Source: Yamadazyma tenuis (Eukaryota > Ascomycota > Pichiomycetes > Serinales > Debaryomycetaceae). Taken from it: DNA of 64,000 nucleotides. The stretch lies in NCBI RefSeq assembly GCF_029203305.1, contig NC_089462.1, positions 992,001 to 1,056,000 on the forward strand, in the 5' to 3' direction. Position 1 is the stretch's first letter. Every line of letters starts with the position of its first letter. This document shows, piece by piece, positions 29,045 through 40,000 of this stretch. Below the pieces are notes generated by a model. The model had not been told where the DNA came from. It saw nothing but the letters and a program-made list of their open reading frames with translations, and did not search any database. Made by a program: the position numbers and the translations under genes.

Positions 29045-30031
29045 TTACAACTTTTCAGTTAATTCGGGGATAATTTGGTTCAAATCTCCTACTAAGCCAA
29101 TGTCGGCAACATTGAAAATGGCAGATTCAGGGTCTTTATTGATGGCAACGATGGTCTGGGAATCTTTCATACCCGCCAAATGTTGAATGGCCCCAGAAAT
29201 ACCCACCGCAATGTACAATTCGGGTGCAACAATCTTACCAGTTTGTCCAACTTGTAAAGAGTTGTCACAGAAACCAGAGTCCACAGCAGCTCTGGAAGCT
29301 CCAATAGCGGCATTTAGTTTGGTAGCCAAAGGCTCGAGTAGTTCATCAAAGGTTTCTTTGTTTTTTAAACCACGGCCTCCAGAAACAATCCTGGTAGCAG
29401 AACCTAATTCAGGCCTTTCTGAGGTGAGCAATTCTTCGGAAACAAATTCAGTTCTGCTTCCAGACTCAGCTGACGAACTAAATTCTTCAATGGCCGCAGA
29501 TCCCCCGGTGGCATCAACTGGTGTAAATGCAGAAGCTCTCACAGAAGCTAAAATGACACTTTCATTGCTTTTCACTGTAGCCAATGCATTACCAGCATAA
29601 ATAGGTCTGACAAACGTTGAATCGTCAACAACCTTAAGAATGTCACTAACGGGTTGAGAGTCTATCAATGCACCGAGTCTTGGTAAAACGGATTTTCCAA
29701 CCGCTGATGCACTAGTTAAGAAGTGAGTGTAGCTAGAAGATTGGATGATTTCTTTAAGGGTGGGAGCTAGTTCTTCTGCCAAGTAATGTTCGTACTTGTC
29801 CCCTTTAACTTGTATGACTTTTTGGATGGTTGGGATTTTGGAAACGTCAGCAGCAATGGATTCACCACCTGGACCGAATACCACCGCTGTTACTGGCTTG
29901 CCTATTTGGTTGGCAGCATTGAGTGACGATAATGAACTGGGAGAAATCTTGCCACCAGCAGACTCCACAAATGCGAGTGTGTCAAGCTTGTATACTGTGG
30001 AAGCAAATCCTCTTTTGAACACACTGAACAT
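29045..30031 (-). CDS. AIM45: Electron transfer flavoprotein alpha subunit
   Basis: A 328-residue mitochondrial matrix protein that, with ETF-beta, passes electrons from flavoprotein dehydrogenases to ETF-ubiquinone oxidoreductase. A basic mitochondrial presequence (MFSVFKRGFASTVYK) leads into the N-terminal ETF domain. The C-terminal FAD-binding domain has SGGRGLKN, GQTGKIVAPELYIAVGISGA, QHLAGM and INKDPESAIFNVADIGLVGDL. Length equals the homologues (S. cerevisiae Aim45 344). Its neighbour across an 800-base gap is a SulP transporter, the same pairing as YPR004C/YPR003C. Confidence 0.95.
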   Translation of the reverse strand: MFSVFKRGFASTVYKLDTLAFVESAGGKISPSSLSSLNAANQIGKPVTAVVFGPGGESIAADVSKIPTIQKVIQVKGDKYEHYLAEELAPTLKEIIQSSSYTHFLTSASAVGKSVLPRLGALIDSQPVSDILKVVDDSTFVRPIYAGNALATVKSNESVILASVRASAFTPVDATGGSAAIEEFSSSAESGSRTEFVSEELLTSERPELGSATRIVSGGRGLKNKETFDELLEPLATKLNAAIGASRAAVDSGFCDNSLQVGQTGKIVAPELYIAVGISGAIQHLAGMKDSQTIVAINKDPESAIFNVADIGLVGDLNQIIPELTEKL

Positions 30032-30836
30032 TATTTTGAATTGAACTGGTGAACTGAGTCAGATTGGTTTATGAAAAATTTGGACGGTCGCGAAAAAGGT
30101 CCGGTTTCGGCCATGATTGCAAAATCTTCAGTTAACTGGTGTTGTGTATGCCGAGAAAAGCTGCAAGCAATGTATGTACATGTTGGAAGGCATATTATAG
30201 CTCTAAGAATATCAAACGTCAACTACAAGAAAAGGAAGTTTTGTGCTGATGGAGCGTTTTTTTCTTTTGAGGGAAATCAGCCCACTTCAAGTGATTGGGG
30301 CCTACATAAAGCGATTGCGTACAAGAGGACTATAGTGACCACGATCACACATTCTTGGGTACATTTCACTTGTTCTATTACTAGTCTCCTTATCCATGAT
30401 AATCAACATAGTGTGGCTAAAAGTACGTCTAGTATTTTATACTCACAACAATAAAGGTTGCTAACACTGGATTACCTTCGATTCACTGGTTGTCCTCCTT
30501 AAACTTATACAGCCTGGATATATGTGTGACAGCTGAACTCCGAATAACCAAACAATATCAGGGTTTAATATGAGATTGTGAACTAACGATGAACTCCGCA
30601 TTGAAGAGTTGCAAAATCTCATACTTCCTTCAAATTCCTACCACACATATAATAACTCACGTCTCCAAAAACAGTTCAGTTCATGGCCCTATATGCGCAT
30701 CTATCATCCATAACTTCCAATTCCTTAGAAACCTATACTTATTCACATGTCTGTTAGGTTTTCTTTTGGTAGCCACATATTTTAAAGTCGCACTGATTTT
30801 AGCATGCATTACCCCATGTGTGTCAAAATTTGAGTG
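30032..30836. promoter_or_regulatory. AIM45 / SulP transporter intergenic region
   Basis: An 805-base divergent region. Its right third is an open frame (30,589-30,837) listed separately. A palindromic CATGTACATACATTG-type patch lies near 30,170. No RNA gene or transposon was recognised. Confidence 0.35.
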
Positions 30837-30837
30837 A
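30589..30837 (+). other. 82-codon upstream reading frame overlapping the SulP start
   Basis: An ATG-initiated frame of 82 codons in the leader of the SulP gene. Its stop TGA (30,835-30,837) overlaps the first base of the SulP ATG (TGATG). It encodes a hydrophobic C-terminal half (LYLFTCLLGFLLVATYF). No homologue is recognised. It could be a regulatory upstream frame, a small membrane protein, or chance. Confidence 0.3.
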
Positions 30838-33377
30838 TGACGAATAGAAATCGAAGAAGCATGAGCCAAGACTCACGGCCGGGGACTTCAAGTACAGATG
30901 GCAGTGAGAATAGACTTGTCAGCCCCAGTCCGAGCATCAGGAAGATCTCCCACCAAAGAGTGAACCCTCACGAAAGTAGTCGACTTTTACCAAGCAGAGG
31001 CATCGAATATCGTTCAGTTTACGAGGGAGAAAACCAACCACTTAATATAGGAAAAAGCTCTGAAATGCAAAACTCCGGCTCTATCCAATATTATGAAGGC
31101 TCTTTCCATTTTGGTGACGAAGAGGAACCTGACCAGGAACACTCTGGTGAAGATCAGACTCTGTTTTCCAAAATTCCAGGTGGAATGGGGATTTCCGGAC
31201 CTAGTCAACATCCGTCTGAGTATCGACCAGTGACTGATGAAGACTCGGACTCGATGTCATGGGGAGAGTTATTGCCATACTATCTACCAATCTTGTCTTG
31301 GGTCAATCACTACTCATTACCATTCTTTTTGGGTGACTTATTAGGAGGTTTGTCATTAGTATTTTTCCAACTTCCTTTATCTATATCTTATGCGACATCG
31401 TTAGCGCATGTACCAGTAATATGTGGGTTGATGTCATTGGGAGTGGCACCTTTGATATACTTGATTTTTGGAAGTGTGCCACAGATGATTACGGGACCCG
31501 AATCAGCAATCTCATTAATAGTAGGACAAGCCGTGGAACCTATTTTGCACCACAACAAAACGGACATTAACCCTGTTGATCTTGTCGTAGCAATGACTTT
31601 CATCAGTGGTGCTACATTGTTGGGGTTTGGTTTGGGGCGGTTTGGGTTCCTTGATAATGTGTTGAGTGGTTCATTGTTAAAGGGCTTTATAAGTGGTGTG
31701 GGTATAGTCATGGCTATCAACAGTCTAGTACTGATGCTTGGGTTGACCAAGTTAATGAATCTAATATCTAATGACCCTACCGATATGGATATCCACTCTC
31801 CCTTTGATAAGTTTATGTTTTTGATCCACCACTATGATAGATATGAACCATTAACCTTCAAAATTAGCTTTGCCTCATTTACATTTTTAATGAGTGTATC
31901 GATTTTCAAATCCTATTGCAGCAAAAGAAATTTCAGGTTCCTGGACAAGTTGATTTACATTCCTGAAATCTTAATCATGGTAATAATCACAAGTTGTCTA
32001 TGCTACAAATTTGACTGGCATGCCAACGGAATCGAGGTGGTTGGTTCGGTTAGCCAAGAAGGTGGAACTTTTCTGATCTACAATCCGCTCTCAATAAATC
32101 AATTTAGATTGATGAAGAAGGTTGGTACTTCAGGATTCTTATGTGCCATGTTAGGGTTTTTTGAAAGTACTACCGCTCTGAAATCATTGGGAACTACCTT
32201 CAATTTGCCTATTTCCTCGAACAGAGAATTAGTTGCATTGGGATTCATCAATGTAGTGGGTTCTATGTTTGGTGCACTTCCAGCTTTTGGTGGATATGGT
32301 AGAAGTAAGATCAATGCCATTTCGGCTAAGACGACATTCTCAGGTGCTTTGATGGGAATATTCACTATTTTTACCATAGCTTTCCTATCCGAAGGGCTTT
32401 ATTACATTCCAAAGTGTATTTTGAGTGTGATAACTGCAAAAATTGGATTACTGTTAATGGATGAGGCGCCTTATGAATTAATGTTCCACTGGCGAAGCAG
32501 AGGATATAACGAATTAATTACGTTCTTTGTGACGGTGGTGACCACCATTTTCTTTTCTATGGAAGCAGGAATAGCGGTTGGACTCGTTTATCTGTTGATT
32601 CGAGTAATAAAGAATTCTACTTTATCAAGAATTCAGATTCTTGGAAGAATTCCTGGCACAAATACATTTGTGGATGCAGATATCAACGACAGATTATTGA
32701 AAATGGGTGAACATACAGAAGAATCTCACAATGGTAATATGCGAGATAGGAAATTAGGAAAGCTGCAGTTGAATCTTTTTACTGATGATTATTTCACCAG
32801 TGTCAACATGAATGTTTTGGAAGAAATAGAAGGGTGTTTGATAGTCAAGATCCCTGAACCCTTAACATTCACAAACACTAATGATTTAAGAACCCGTTTG
32901 AAGCGAGTAGAATTATATGGGTCAACCAAAGCTCATCCAGCTATGAAAAGAAGCAGGGACGAGTCTATGACCAAGTATGTGATATTTGACTTGAGAGGAA
33001 TGTCCGAACTTGATTCTTCAGCTGCACAAATTCTCAAAGAGTTGATAATCAATTACCAAAATAGAAAGATCATATCACTTTTTGTAAGAGTTGCCAAAAA
33101 CTTGCAGGTAAGAGAAAGACTATTCCGAACTGGGATTATTTCCCTCCTTATTGAAAATTTAGATGCACTTGGGTACTATAAGGCGAAACAGGAAGTGTTG
33201 CAAAAGAAGCCAAAAGATAACAGTTCGGATTTCCTATTCGAACAAGAGACTGCTAGCGGAATCGCTAACTTGGTTGAGGCTAAGGATGTTCCTTTTTTTG
33301 AACATATAAGTGACGCTCTAAAAGTGATTGACTATTATGAATCTTCGAACCAAGTAGGAGAATACCTGGTCGTATAA
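30837..33377 (+). CDS. SulP/SLC26 anion transporter with STAS domain (YPR003C-like)
   Basis: An 846-residue membrane protein. A hydrophilic N-terminal region (about 1-135) precedes 10-14 membrane segments with the SulP core (SVPQMITGPESAISLIVGQ, and GFFESTTALKSLGTTFNLP with GALPAFGGYGRSKINA). A C-terminal STAS domain follows (about 665-770, VIFDLRGMSELDSSAAQ). Both similarity and its place beside AIM45 point to S. cerevisiae YPR003C, a predicted sulfate/anion transporter not experimentally well defined, rather than to the Sul1/Sul2 permeases. The first ATG is at 30,837. Confidence 0.9.
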   Translation: MTNRNRRSMSQDSRPGTSSTDGSENRLVSPSPSIRKISHQRVNPHESSRLLPSRGIEYRSVYEGENQPLNIGKSSEMQNSGSIQYYEGSFHFGDEEEPDQEHSGEDQTLFSKIPGGMGISGPSQHPSEYRPVTDEDSDSMSWGELLPYYLPILSWVNHYSLPFFLGDLLGGLSLVFFQLPLSISYATSLAHVPVICGLMSLGVAPLIYLIFGSVPQMITGPESAISLIVGQAVEPILHHNKTDINPVDLVVAMTFISGATLLGFGLGRFGFLDNVLSGSLLKGFISGVGIVMAINSLVLMLGLTKLMNLISNDPTDMDIHSPFDKFMFLIHHYDRYEPLTFKISFASFTFLMSVSIFKSYCSKRNFRFLDKLIYIPEILIMVIITSCLCYKFDWHANGIEVVGSVSQEGGTFLIYNPLSINQFRLMKKVGTSGFLCAMLGFFESTTALKSLGTTFNLPISSNRELVALGFINVVGSMFGALPAFGGYGRSKINAISAKTTFSGALMGIFTIFTIAFLSEGLYYIPKCILSVITAKIGLLLMDEAPYELMFHWRSRGYNELITFFVTVVTTIFFSMEAGIAVGLVYLLIRVIKNSTLSRIQILGRIPGTNTFVDADINDRLLKMGEHTEESHNGNMRDRKLGKLQLNLFTDDYFTSVNMNVLEEIEGCLIVKIPEPLTFTNTNDLRTRLKRVELYGSTKAHPAMKRSRDESMTKYVIFDLRGMSELDSSAAQILKELIINYQNRKIISLFVRVAKNLQVRERLFRTGIISLLIENLDALGYYKAKQEVLQKKPKDNSSDFLFEQETASGIANLVEAKDVPFFEHISDALKVIDYYESSNQVGEYLVV

Positions 33378-33897
33378 CTTACTATCCCGCTTTTGCACCA
33401 ATTATGTTTCAAACGATATATTCCATCCATTAACTTTGCAACCCTCACTCAAATTTTTCCCCCCTCTTTGGCTGCAAATCAATCTTCGCATTGAAGTCCT
33501 CCTCCTTACTTTTACCAACTTAAACAACGTAAACCTTCCATGAATATATATTATACTCACTCTATTAAGATCGAAGCCCTTAATATTTTCCTCGAGCTCT
33601 TCGTTTCTCAAATAACACTAGTTAACTAGGTCCTTACTCAATAAGTTAACATACATAATTTATTGTTTACGCATTGTGGGCTGGATCTGGGCCGGATCTG
33701 GGCCATACATCATGGATAGAATTAACCAATTCATAATTACCTTGATCAATTTTTCATAATGATTTTCATTAAACATAGGTTGTTCACGTTATCTTGATGG
33801 TCGTGTATGGCCTTTGTTTTCCTTCACCTACACAATTAGAACACAAAAGACGCGCACCAATCTGAAAAACTTGTGAACCCACAACCCAACCGGAACC
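33378..33897 (+). promoter_or_regulatory. HAT2 upstream region
   Basis: A 520-base interval between same-strand genes. It includes the tandem GGATCTGGGCC repeat listed separately and, at 33,711, an ATG opening a 15-codon upstream frame. No RNA gene seen. Confidence 0.35.
33683..33704 (+). repeat. Tandem 11-bp repeat upstream of HAT2
   Basis: GGATCTGGGCC occurs twice in immediate tandem (33,683-33,693 and 33,694-33,704), about 200 bases before the HAT2 ATG. Confidence 0.85.
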
Positions 33898-35112
33898 ATG
33901 TCCAACGAGGAAACTGCAAACCTTCAAGAAGAACTTGATGCCGAGAACACTATCAAGGAGGAATACAAGTTATGGAGAGAGAATTGCAGATTTATGTACG
34001 AATTTGTGAGTGAGACAGCTTTAAAATGGCCCTCTATCACTGTTCAATGGTTACCTGGCCACCATAAAGACGATTCGAATGGATTGTACGAATCCAGTCT
34101 TTTACTTGGAACACATACTTCTGGGGAAGACATTAACTTCCTCAAGGTAGCGTCTACCCAGTTGCCAATAACGAAGACTGAGGATAGTAAGGTGAACTCT
34201 AGAATAAAAATCACCAAGAAGTTCAAAAACAATTCAGAAATTAACAGAGCTAGATACATGTCACAAGACCCAAACACCGTGGCGACCATCAATGGTATGG
34301 GTGAAGTGGATATCTACAAGCTTGACTCTCCGACAAAGGAAAGTGTCCACCACTTGACTCATCACACAGATAATGGATACGGATTATCTTGGAACACCTT
34401 CAAGAGAGGCTATCTCGCTACTGGAGCTGATGACAAAAAAGTACAGGTAATTGAAATAGCAGGCGAAAGAGTAACCACAATCATCAAGCTTGAAGATCAC
34501 AATGATATCGTCAATGATGTCAAATGGCACCCATTCAATGAGAATTTACTTGGATCGGTTTCGGATGACAAACACTTCAAGATTTTTGATATAAGAACAT
34601 CCAGCAAACCCGTATTAGAGTTTTATGGAGATGAACTGAAAGGTATCAATACATTGTCTTTCTCTCCATTTTCGTCCAACCTTATCAGTATAGGCAATGC
34701 CAGTTCTACCATAAATCTATTAGATTTCCGTCAATTGTCTAGCGAAAAGGGTCAGTCATCAGGTTTATTGCACACGATGATGGGCCATTCCGATGCCATT
34801 ACTTCTATAGAATTTTCTCCTCACGTTGATGGTATAATTGCTTCAGGGTCCCAAGACCGAAGAGTCATGATTTGGGATTTATCAAAAATTGGAGAAGAAC
34901 AAGTTCAAGAGGATGCTGAAGATGGGTGTCCTGAGTTGTTCATGATGCATGCGGGTCATACAGGAGGTGTTACAGATTTGAATTGGTGCCCATACAAAGA
35001 TTGGACTCTTGCTTCAGTTGCAGATGACAATATAGTCCATGTCTGGGAAATCTCAAAAACATTACTCATCTCGGAAGCCACTGAGGAGGTGGAAAGTAAC
35101 GAGCTTGAGTAA
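33898..35112 (+). CDS. HAT2: Histone acetyltransferase subunit Hat2 (RbAp46/48 family)
   Basis: A 404-residue WD40 protein that binds histone H4 and guides Hat1 to acetylate newly made H4. The N-terminal helix and histone-binding start (EEYKLWRENCRFMYEFVSETALKWPS, then VQWLP) are diagnostic of the RbAp48 group. Six to seven WD repeats follow, with HAGHTGGVTDLNWCP and DDNIVHVWEI at the end. The segment GTHTSGEDINFL and the block EDAEDGCPELFMMHAGH favour Hat2 over Msi1/Cac3. Confidence 0.87.
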   Translation: MSNEETANLQEELDAENTIKEEYKLWRENCRFMYEFVSETALKWPSITVQWLPGHHKDDSNGLYESSLLLGTHTSGEDINFLKVASTQLPITKTEDSKVNSRIKITKKFKNNSEINRARYMSQDPNTVATINGMGEVDIYKLDSPTKESVHHLTHHTDNGYGLSWNTFKRGYLATGADDKKVQVIEIAGERVTTIIKLEDHNDIVNDVKWHPFNENLLGSVSDDKHFKIFDIRTSSKPVLEFYGDELKGINTLSFSPFSSNLISIGNASSTINLLDFRQLSSEKGQSSGLLHTMMGHSDAITSIEFSPHVDGIIASGSQDRRVMIWDLSKIGEEQVQEDAEDGCPELFMMHAGHTGGVTDLNWCPYKDWTLASVADDNIVHVWEISKTLLISEATEEVESNELE

Positions 35113-35280
35113 TGCCTTGAAGGGTTTCCTCATTTGTACAGTAAAAATGCAATAAACAACTTTAGAAGTTAACCGGTCTCAAAATGTATTCTTGTGAGGC
35201 AAGTCGCGGTCAATTCGCAAAGTTTTTTTGACCATCAAAAAAGTTACACCTTCAAAGAGCGGTTAGACCTGAATCACAAG

Positions 35281-36012
35281 ATGTCTGATTTCCCTCCAAA
35301 TTTATCTATCCGGCCCTTAACCATCGAAGATGTCGACCAATGTATTGCTTTAGAGGCCAAAGGCTTCAGTAAAAACGAAAGAGCCACACTTCAAAAGCTT
35401 AAGTACAGATTGACGGTATGCCCTGAATTGTGCTCTGGGTTATTTATTCGAGACTACAAGTACAAGTACAACGCAATTAATCTACCCTCCGTGGCTGAAT
35501 CATTAGAGAAGAAACATGAAGTTGTGAAAAGACTGGGTCAAACAACTCCTGAACTTGAAGATGGAGTGGACTCCGATGCTCTCGATAAAGGTGACGATGA
35601 TGATTTGGAAGATTTGCCAATGCTGTCCTCAGTTATAAAGGAGACTTTGGTCGGCCATATAATCGGGACCAAAATGTCTTCTGCCAGAGTGACCAACGAA
35701 GCTATGGATTTACCCACTGACAATGATGATACTACCGGACACATCGAAGGATCTAGATATATTGGTATACACTCATTGGTAATTGACCCAGAGTGGCAAG
35801 GAAAGAACTTGGGGACGTTGATCATGCACGATTACATCCAAAAGTTGAGTAACCAAGACTTAGGTGACAAAGTATCTTTGTTGTGTAAAGACAAATTAGT
35901 ACCCTTCTACGAAAAGATCGGATTCAATAACTTGGGACAAAGTGAATGTAAGTTTGGAGGTGTACTGTGGATTGACATGTCTATGGATTTGATTCCTGAA
36001 GATGATGATTAG
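35281..36012 (+). CDS. PAA1: GNAT polyamine / arylalkylamine N-acetyltransferase
   Basis: A 243-residue GNAT enzyme resembling S. cerevisiae Paa1 (YDR071C, 191 residues), which acetylates polyamines and arylalkylamines. The N-terminus IRPLTIEDVDQCIALEAKGF, the block KLKYRLTVCPELCSGLFIRDY, the acetyl-CoA loop HSLVIDPEWQGKNLGTLIM and the C-terminal LVPFYEKIGF are typical. The extra length is an Asp-rich insertion at about 75-120 that homologues lack. Only GTG, not ATG, is available upstream in frame, so 35,281 is the start. PAA1 is also near DOA4 in S. cerevisiae, though here the two are 32 kb apart. Confidence 0.88.
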   Translation: MSDFPPNLSIRPLTIEDVDQCIALEAKGFSKNERATLQKLKYRLTVCPELCSGLFIRDYKYKYNAINLPSVAESLEKKHEVVKRLGQTTPELEDGVDSDALDKGDDDDLEDLPMLSSVIKETLVGHIIGTKMSSARVTNEAMDLPTDNDDTTGHIEGSRYIGIHSLVIDPEWQGKNLGTLIMHDYIQKLSNQDLGDKVSLLCKDKLVPFYEKIGFNNLGQSECKFGGVLWIDMSMDLIPEDDD

Positions 36013-36234
36013 ACTACCAAACGTAATTAGGGGAGTTATTTCTGTTATGTAATATCTATGACGATTACGGATGATCAGTCATGTAGACTAATGCGTAAGT
36101 ATTAATATATTATTGTACACATAGACGAAACAGTCTCAAAGCTTCTAAGATGTCAGAGTTGGTTTCCTGGTATCTATAACCTCATTATTATTTATGGGAC
36201 TTTCAAGTGATGCGAAAATTTTGTGTTACTTCTA

Positions 36235-37062
36235 ATGGTGCAGGTTCCTACAGTTCTTAAGAAAGTGTTTGAGACTTTCCCCGTGGTGGAATATCCTTCA
36301 CTTCCAAACTCTACACCCATAATACAACAATCTATTGAGCGAAATAGGTTCTATTTCCAAAGGTCCCCTCCATCCGAAAAAGGTGCTTTTACTTTGGGCG
36401 TGTTTAATTTATTCAAGTACCAAGACAATTACATCCCAACCGATCCTCTCTCATTGGCGGTCACATTACACCTATGTTCTAAGCATGGCTTGAAATTACC
36501 AAATTGCCAAGGTGATTCTGGTGATTCCGGTCACTCAATCATGAAAATGTCTTATTTTGGCTCCCCCAACAGCTTCCTTCCAATATTGATAGAAGACGGT
36601 ACTTCTCGAGAAATACACCTAGCTTCGGCACTCATCAGTGGCATATGCAAACTGGATGATGTGAAAGAAACTCTTTTGAGTGATTTACTCGATGTGGAGT
36701 TATACGATTTGTGGCTTCTTTCTGTCTGGTTTGAGTATGAGAAACTCGATTTAACTGCTTTATTTGGTATTGAAATAGTCTCATTGACCAAATATGAATT
36801 GTTTGAAAGTATCCTTACATGGAGAGATTTTAAGGTGAGGTATCCAATACTTAACAGATCCATATATGATGCTAAACTCTCCCATGTTGAAGAACTATTG
36901 AGTCTTTTATCAGAGGATTTAAACAACCTAAGCAGAGGTCATTTGATAAAGGTGTACGCATATGTTATTATCGTGGAGAATTTGATGAAATCAACCGAAG
37001 CACGGAAAGTAATCCCGTCTAAGCTCTCTTTGAATGCTTCTAACTATATGAATGGCATGTAA
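36235..37062 (+). CDS. SAM35: Mitochondrial outer-membrane sorting component Sam35
   Basis: A 275-residue protein. The N-terminus (VKKVFETFPVVEY-like, with LGVFNLF, YIPTDPLSLAVTLHLCSKHGLKLP) matches Sam35, the metaxin-like SAM-complex subunit that recognises the beta-signal of beta-barrel precursors at the outer membrane. It is shorter than S. cerevisiae Sam35 (329). The first in-frame ATG is at 36,235. It converges with URB1, with 18 bases between the two stop codons. Confidence 0.82.
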   Translation: MVQVPTVLKKVFETFPVVEYPSLPNSTPIIQQSIERNRFYFQRSPPSEKGAFTLGVFNLFKYQDNYIPTDPLSLAVTLHLCSKHGLKLPNCQGDSGDSGHSIMKMSYFGSPNSFLPILIEDGTSREIHLASALISGICKLDDVKETLLSDLLDVELYDLWLLSVWFEYEKLDLTALFGIEIVSLTKYELFESILTWRDFKVRYPILNRSIYDAKLSHVEELLSLLSEDLNNLSRGHLIKVYAYVIIVENLMKSTEARKVIPSKLSLNASNYMNGM

Positions 37063-37080
37063 ATAGGTCTATAATTATCA

Positions 37081-40000
37081 TTATAATTTAAGTCTCTTTG
37101 AGACATTAACTAAATCATAATTAGACCATTCTAAAGTACGTTTTGATGCACTAATTTCTAATTTTTGGGCAATTTCTTGTAAATTTAACTTCAAGTTCGT
37201 GTGTCCACTGCTGATTTGTTCCAAATAACTTAAGATTCCATTCCTTGTAATTAAGGAAAGAGACCCGTAATTGATATCAGGCAACATGAAAATGGTTTTA
37301 AGAATGGTTTTATGAAGACTTTCAACCTTTCCAGGAGTATTCAATAATGTCAAGATCCATTCAAAGAACTGGTTGGTGTTCAAAAGTTGCAAATCATCAG
37401 TAGTGATGGTCATGCCAGATATGTACCATTCAATAGTCTTAAGAGACTCACTCTTGATTTTAAAGAACAATGGCATATCTTTGGGGCCAATCCTGGGATG
37501 AGAAGTGACGTACTTAAACACCAACTCATAGAGGAAATGGCCTGGGTTGGATAAAATTGGAATCAAGTTGGCATAAAGTGTAAGTTGAACTCCTGTCAAT
37601 TGAGAACAATTGAACAAATTGGACAAATAGATCTTGAATAAAGTAATGTCCTTGAAACCCTTGTCGTTATCAATATTCTTTATTATGTTACCCACAATGA
37701 CCTTGCACAATGGACTGTTGAAATTCTTCACCAATATTTCCAATATACTATATTCAATCAAGTTTTTCATATTCACTTGCAAGGTTTCATCTTGAGACTT
37801 GAAGAATTCTTCATTGTTGATAGTCAAGAGTAGAAGAAACTCGTAATCATATACAGTTTCCGAATACTCATAATTGACCTTGAAGTAGTTCTTGTTAACG
37901 AAATCAACAATTTCTTTGTATTGGCTTGGAACATCCAACGGTTGATAGTTTTTCGAGCAGTTGCTAATAAAGTTCTTATTTAATGAGATCAAATCATTGG
38001 AAAACAAAGGTTGTTTACCCACCAAGTCGAAATCACTTTCTTTAAAATCATTGATTTCCCAGTTCCATCTATCAGTCATCCAACTCTTCTGTTGCACGGA
38101 CTCCATTTTCACAAGAATTTTCTTAATGATCAAATCTTCAAATGCTATGGAACCATTGTACCAGTATATTAAGTTGTTGAGAACACTGTGACTGGCACCC
38201 AAATTGAATAAGTTGTAAACAACTAAACTAGACTCAATTCTGGTAAACTGTTTGGATGGGTGTGAGAACTCATTCAAGCAGTTGTTCGGATTGTTCATGA
38301 ACAATGTTAACATTTTGTCGAAATCAATTCTGGGCTCTGACAAAATGACGCTGTTCATGTAACTGAGAAACTTGGAATTGATATACTTTGAACTCAACAA
38401 CACTTCCAATTGGGAATTGATGACATTGACAGGTACGCTCACTGGCAAAAGTTTGATATATTGTTCTAGGAAGTCGTAGAACTCATCTGATAATTCGTCT
38501 CTTTCCGCAAACTGCTTGGTGATATAAATCATTGAATTTGAAAGCCATTCTTTGTTGTGCACTTTCAATTCATTTAAGACGTTGACAAAGGCAGGACAAA
38601 AGGTATCCGAATAATTAGATGCCTTTTGAAGTAAAGAAACCACGATATCTGAGTCAAAGCTCCTGAACGGTAAAGATTTCCATACCAATTGAAGGAATTG
38701 GTAGAAGGACAAACCTGTTTCCGACACATTTATGTTTTTGTAGAAGTCAGCTAAACTTTCTGTTGGTAAAAGGGCAGCCCCAATTTTGCACAATTCAATA
38801 TTAGATAAATCCAACTGGTTCAAGTACTGAATCAGAGAACAATCTAGTTCAATTTCATTCAATAATTCAAGTTTACCTGATACAATGATCTTACCAATGT
38901 GTTTTGACACGTTATCAGGTGTCAACAAGAACTTGATTATATCATACTTCTTGTCGTTATTGAACCGAAAAAGCTTTTCAATCTCGATGTTTGGTTTCTG
39001 ATTTCTTGAAATCAAAAGTTCAAAGTTGACCAACTGAATATCTTCGTTGAATCCTTGGTAATTTAATTGCTCTTCATTAAGAATCCAGCTCAAGGCTGAA
39101 AAGCTACTTGTGGACTTCAATTTCTCAAACACATAACTTTTAATCTCTGAGTTGAAGTCAATTTCCAATGGCTTTATCAACTGATTGAAGCACTGCAACT
39201 TGAAGTCATCCTCAAAAGCTAGAAGCTTGAAAAAAGATAAGTTGGAGAAGTTCAGAACAAATTCTGAGTTCGATACAGTGTAGTTTTGTAACCTCCCAAA
39301 TGCATCCACAATATAGTTTTCACTGGTGGATAATTTGATGTTATAAATCACTGACAAAAGTTCAAAATCATTCTTTATGATGCTGGGATCTTCAATGTTT
39401 TGGAGAGTTGGGTTACACTTGATACCAAAATGATCAAGTAACATCTTTAATTGATTGAAATCCTCACCTATAATGCAAAGATTGGTAAGAAACTTTTCAA
39501 ACCATTCTAGACCACTATTGTTGTTCTTCTTGAAGTAAATGGAGAATTGTTCTACCAAAATCTTGACAAAGACATTTGTTTCAATGGGTAAGTCATAATA
39601 CAGATATGGGTTATTGAGTCTTGTTAACAGCTCATTCAAAGAAGGCAATAATTCTTCTGGGACTTGACTGTAAAGCAATGAGTACATAGGGTTCAATAAT
39701 GTCACTTTAGGAATCTCAACAAGCTTGTTGATCATATCATGAAAGAATGATGCATTCTTGTCAATGATTGAGAACTTGACTAGTTTCAATATCAAGCTAT
39801 TTTGCTTGAGGTCAAACTTATTAGATAAGTTTAACTGGATGGATATTATGAAGTTCAATTTGATTAAGTTTAACTTAGTGAAGTTCTCCGTGGCCTCACT
39901 TAAAATGGTACTAACGTACTTGTTCAATGAGGTGTTCAAGGAGTTTTGATACTTGGAATATATTTCAAGGATTTTCAACACCATCAAGTTGACGGTTTGA

